Part shown: positions 63,246 to 64,000 of the stretch, piece after piece
How the letters are laid out: each line of letters opens with the position of its first letter
How positions within the stretch are numbered: the first letter of the stretch is position 1
NCBI RefSeq assembly: GCF_945859705.1
Contig: NC_079134.1
Location: 62,784,437 to 62,848,436 of the forward strand
Direction: 5' to 3'
Source: Episyrphus balteatus
Lineage: Eukaryota; Arthropoda; Insecta; Diptera; Syrphidae
DNA length: 64,000 bases
Notes under the pieces: generated by a model
The model's database searches: none
Seen by the model: only the letters and a program-made list of their open reading frames with translations
Told to the model about the DNA's origin: nothing
Made by a program: the position numbers and the translations under genes

Positions 63246-63864
63246 AGGATCTTGTGGACCTAAAAACTTAAAAAAAGGCAAAATAAAACTCCCAAAAAGG
63301 CATAAAAAGGTATTTATTGAGAGAAAGCATGTAATATAAAAATTAATTGTAGTAATTTTGAACAATCATAAGTCGTATGACATATCGCTCGGCTAAAATC
63401 GACTCGTGAAAAGTCGGCATAAGAGTGCTTTAAAGGAGCTAAAGATTTAATTAATTAATTAAAGCGTTCGACATCACCCACTTCAACATTTGCCGGGAGC
63501 TCTTGATTTGTGTCCCCATTTATTGCTCAATTTACATGTTCAACTCTCATCAACAACAAATATTTTTTTTTCTACGTGCATTAAAAAAAAGTTAAATTAT
63601 TTTTTTTATAGCCATTGTTCAACGGTTTTAACGCTTTTTTTTAATAGTTATGTGTAAGAAGAATTATTGTAAAATATGACTGATTAAAAAAACTGATGGA
63701 ATCCATGCATTTGTGGCAGCAATGTGAAAAACTTAAGATTTTACAGTGAAAATAATTTATTAAATTAATAGGCTTTTTTTGCACTTTGGTACCAATAACT
63801 TGCTAGTAACTCTAGATTTGATAAAAACTTTTACCATTCCGCAATCCCCTTTGGACGCACATAT
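63246..63864. other. No gene seen
   Basis: AT-rich. AAAAAGGCAAAATAAAAC and AAAAAGGCATAAAAAGG form a short direct repeat near 63272. TTAATTAATTAA sits at 63450. Confidence 0.4.
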
Positions 63865-64000
63865 TTTTAAAAAAGTTGGCCACCTACGTTCCTATGGATT
63901 TTTTTTATACCACAGCTGTTTGAAAATTGTCATAAAATATTTTTTTTTACATTTTGCATCGAAAAACTAATTTCAAAATTTTTTTAAAGAAAAGATGCAA
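63865..64000. repeat. Dispersed repeat, copy 2 of 2965-3110
   Basis: AAAGTTGGCCACCTACG, TTTATACCACAG and ACATTTTGCATCG occur in the same order as at 2965. The copy runs off the right edge. Confidence 0.7.

Noticed and set aside
38371..64000. N-terminal TXNDC11-like exons with the first Cys motif
   Set aside because: I searched for minus-strand YAPW-like codons and exon-like frames and found none outside transposons. The exons may be beyond the window or too small to see.

Overview
The window is AT-rich, intron-bearing eukaryotic DNA dominated by transposable elements. The element mix (LINEs with and without RNase H, Penelope, Ty3/gypsy, hAT, Tc1, many TA-flanked MITEs and fold-back elements) and the one host gene point to an insect, most likely a fly. 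That placement is an inference; no rRNA, mitochondrial or species-diagnostic gene is present.

One conserved host gene can be assembled, and it is easy to miss because it is in small exons far apart. Nine minus-strand exons (38368 down to 481) join in phase through GT/AG sites into a 656-residue C-terminal part of a TXNDC11-like thioredoxin-domain protein. Four exons lie at 37153-38368 and five at 481-1637. The intron between them (1638-37152, about 35.5 kb) holds most of the transposons listed here. Exons upstream of 38368 were not found.

Inside that intron, from left to right: an inverted-repeat element and an AAAAT microsatellite (1.7-3 kb); a LINE with an intact EN-RT frame (4144-7032); a 1.8-kb fold-back element (7681-9469); a decayed RNase H-bearing LINE (10153-13935); two MITEs; a rearranged Tc1 relic made of two opposed transposase halves; an almost intact young Ty3/gypsy element (16768-22960); two Penelope-like copies head to head (23150-27590); a cluster of nested MITEs and palindromes (27.7-32.8 kb); a 0.9-kb octamer satellite (33.66-34.58 kb); a degenerate array with an AACACCCTTT motif (35.2-36.2 kb); and a MITE that ends 40 bp from the exon donor.

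Upstream of the gene exons (38.4-64 kb) lie a LINE with PHD-type ORF1 and a deleted endonuclease, carrying a 2-kb inverted-repeat element that itself contains two MITEs; a tRNA-like sequence; a 3.1-kb fold-back element; an 876-bp tandem duplication of hAT-derived sequence; a second copy of the first LINE, broken by a MITE and joined to a hAT transposase fragment; a LINE with a full-length ORF2 (56.3-59.7 kb); nested inverted repeats; and a truncated LINE piece.

I see no evidence for a new multi-gene system. The best leads are the TE-filled giant intron, the nesting order of the elements, and several unnamed fold-back or MITE families that can be defined by their ends.
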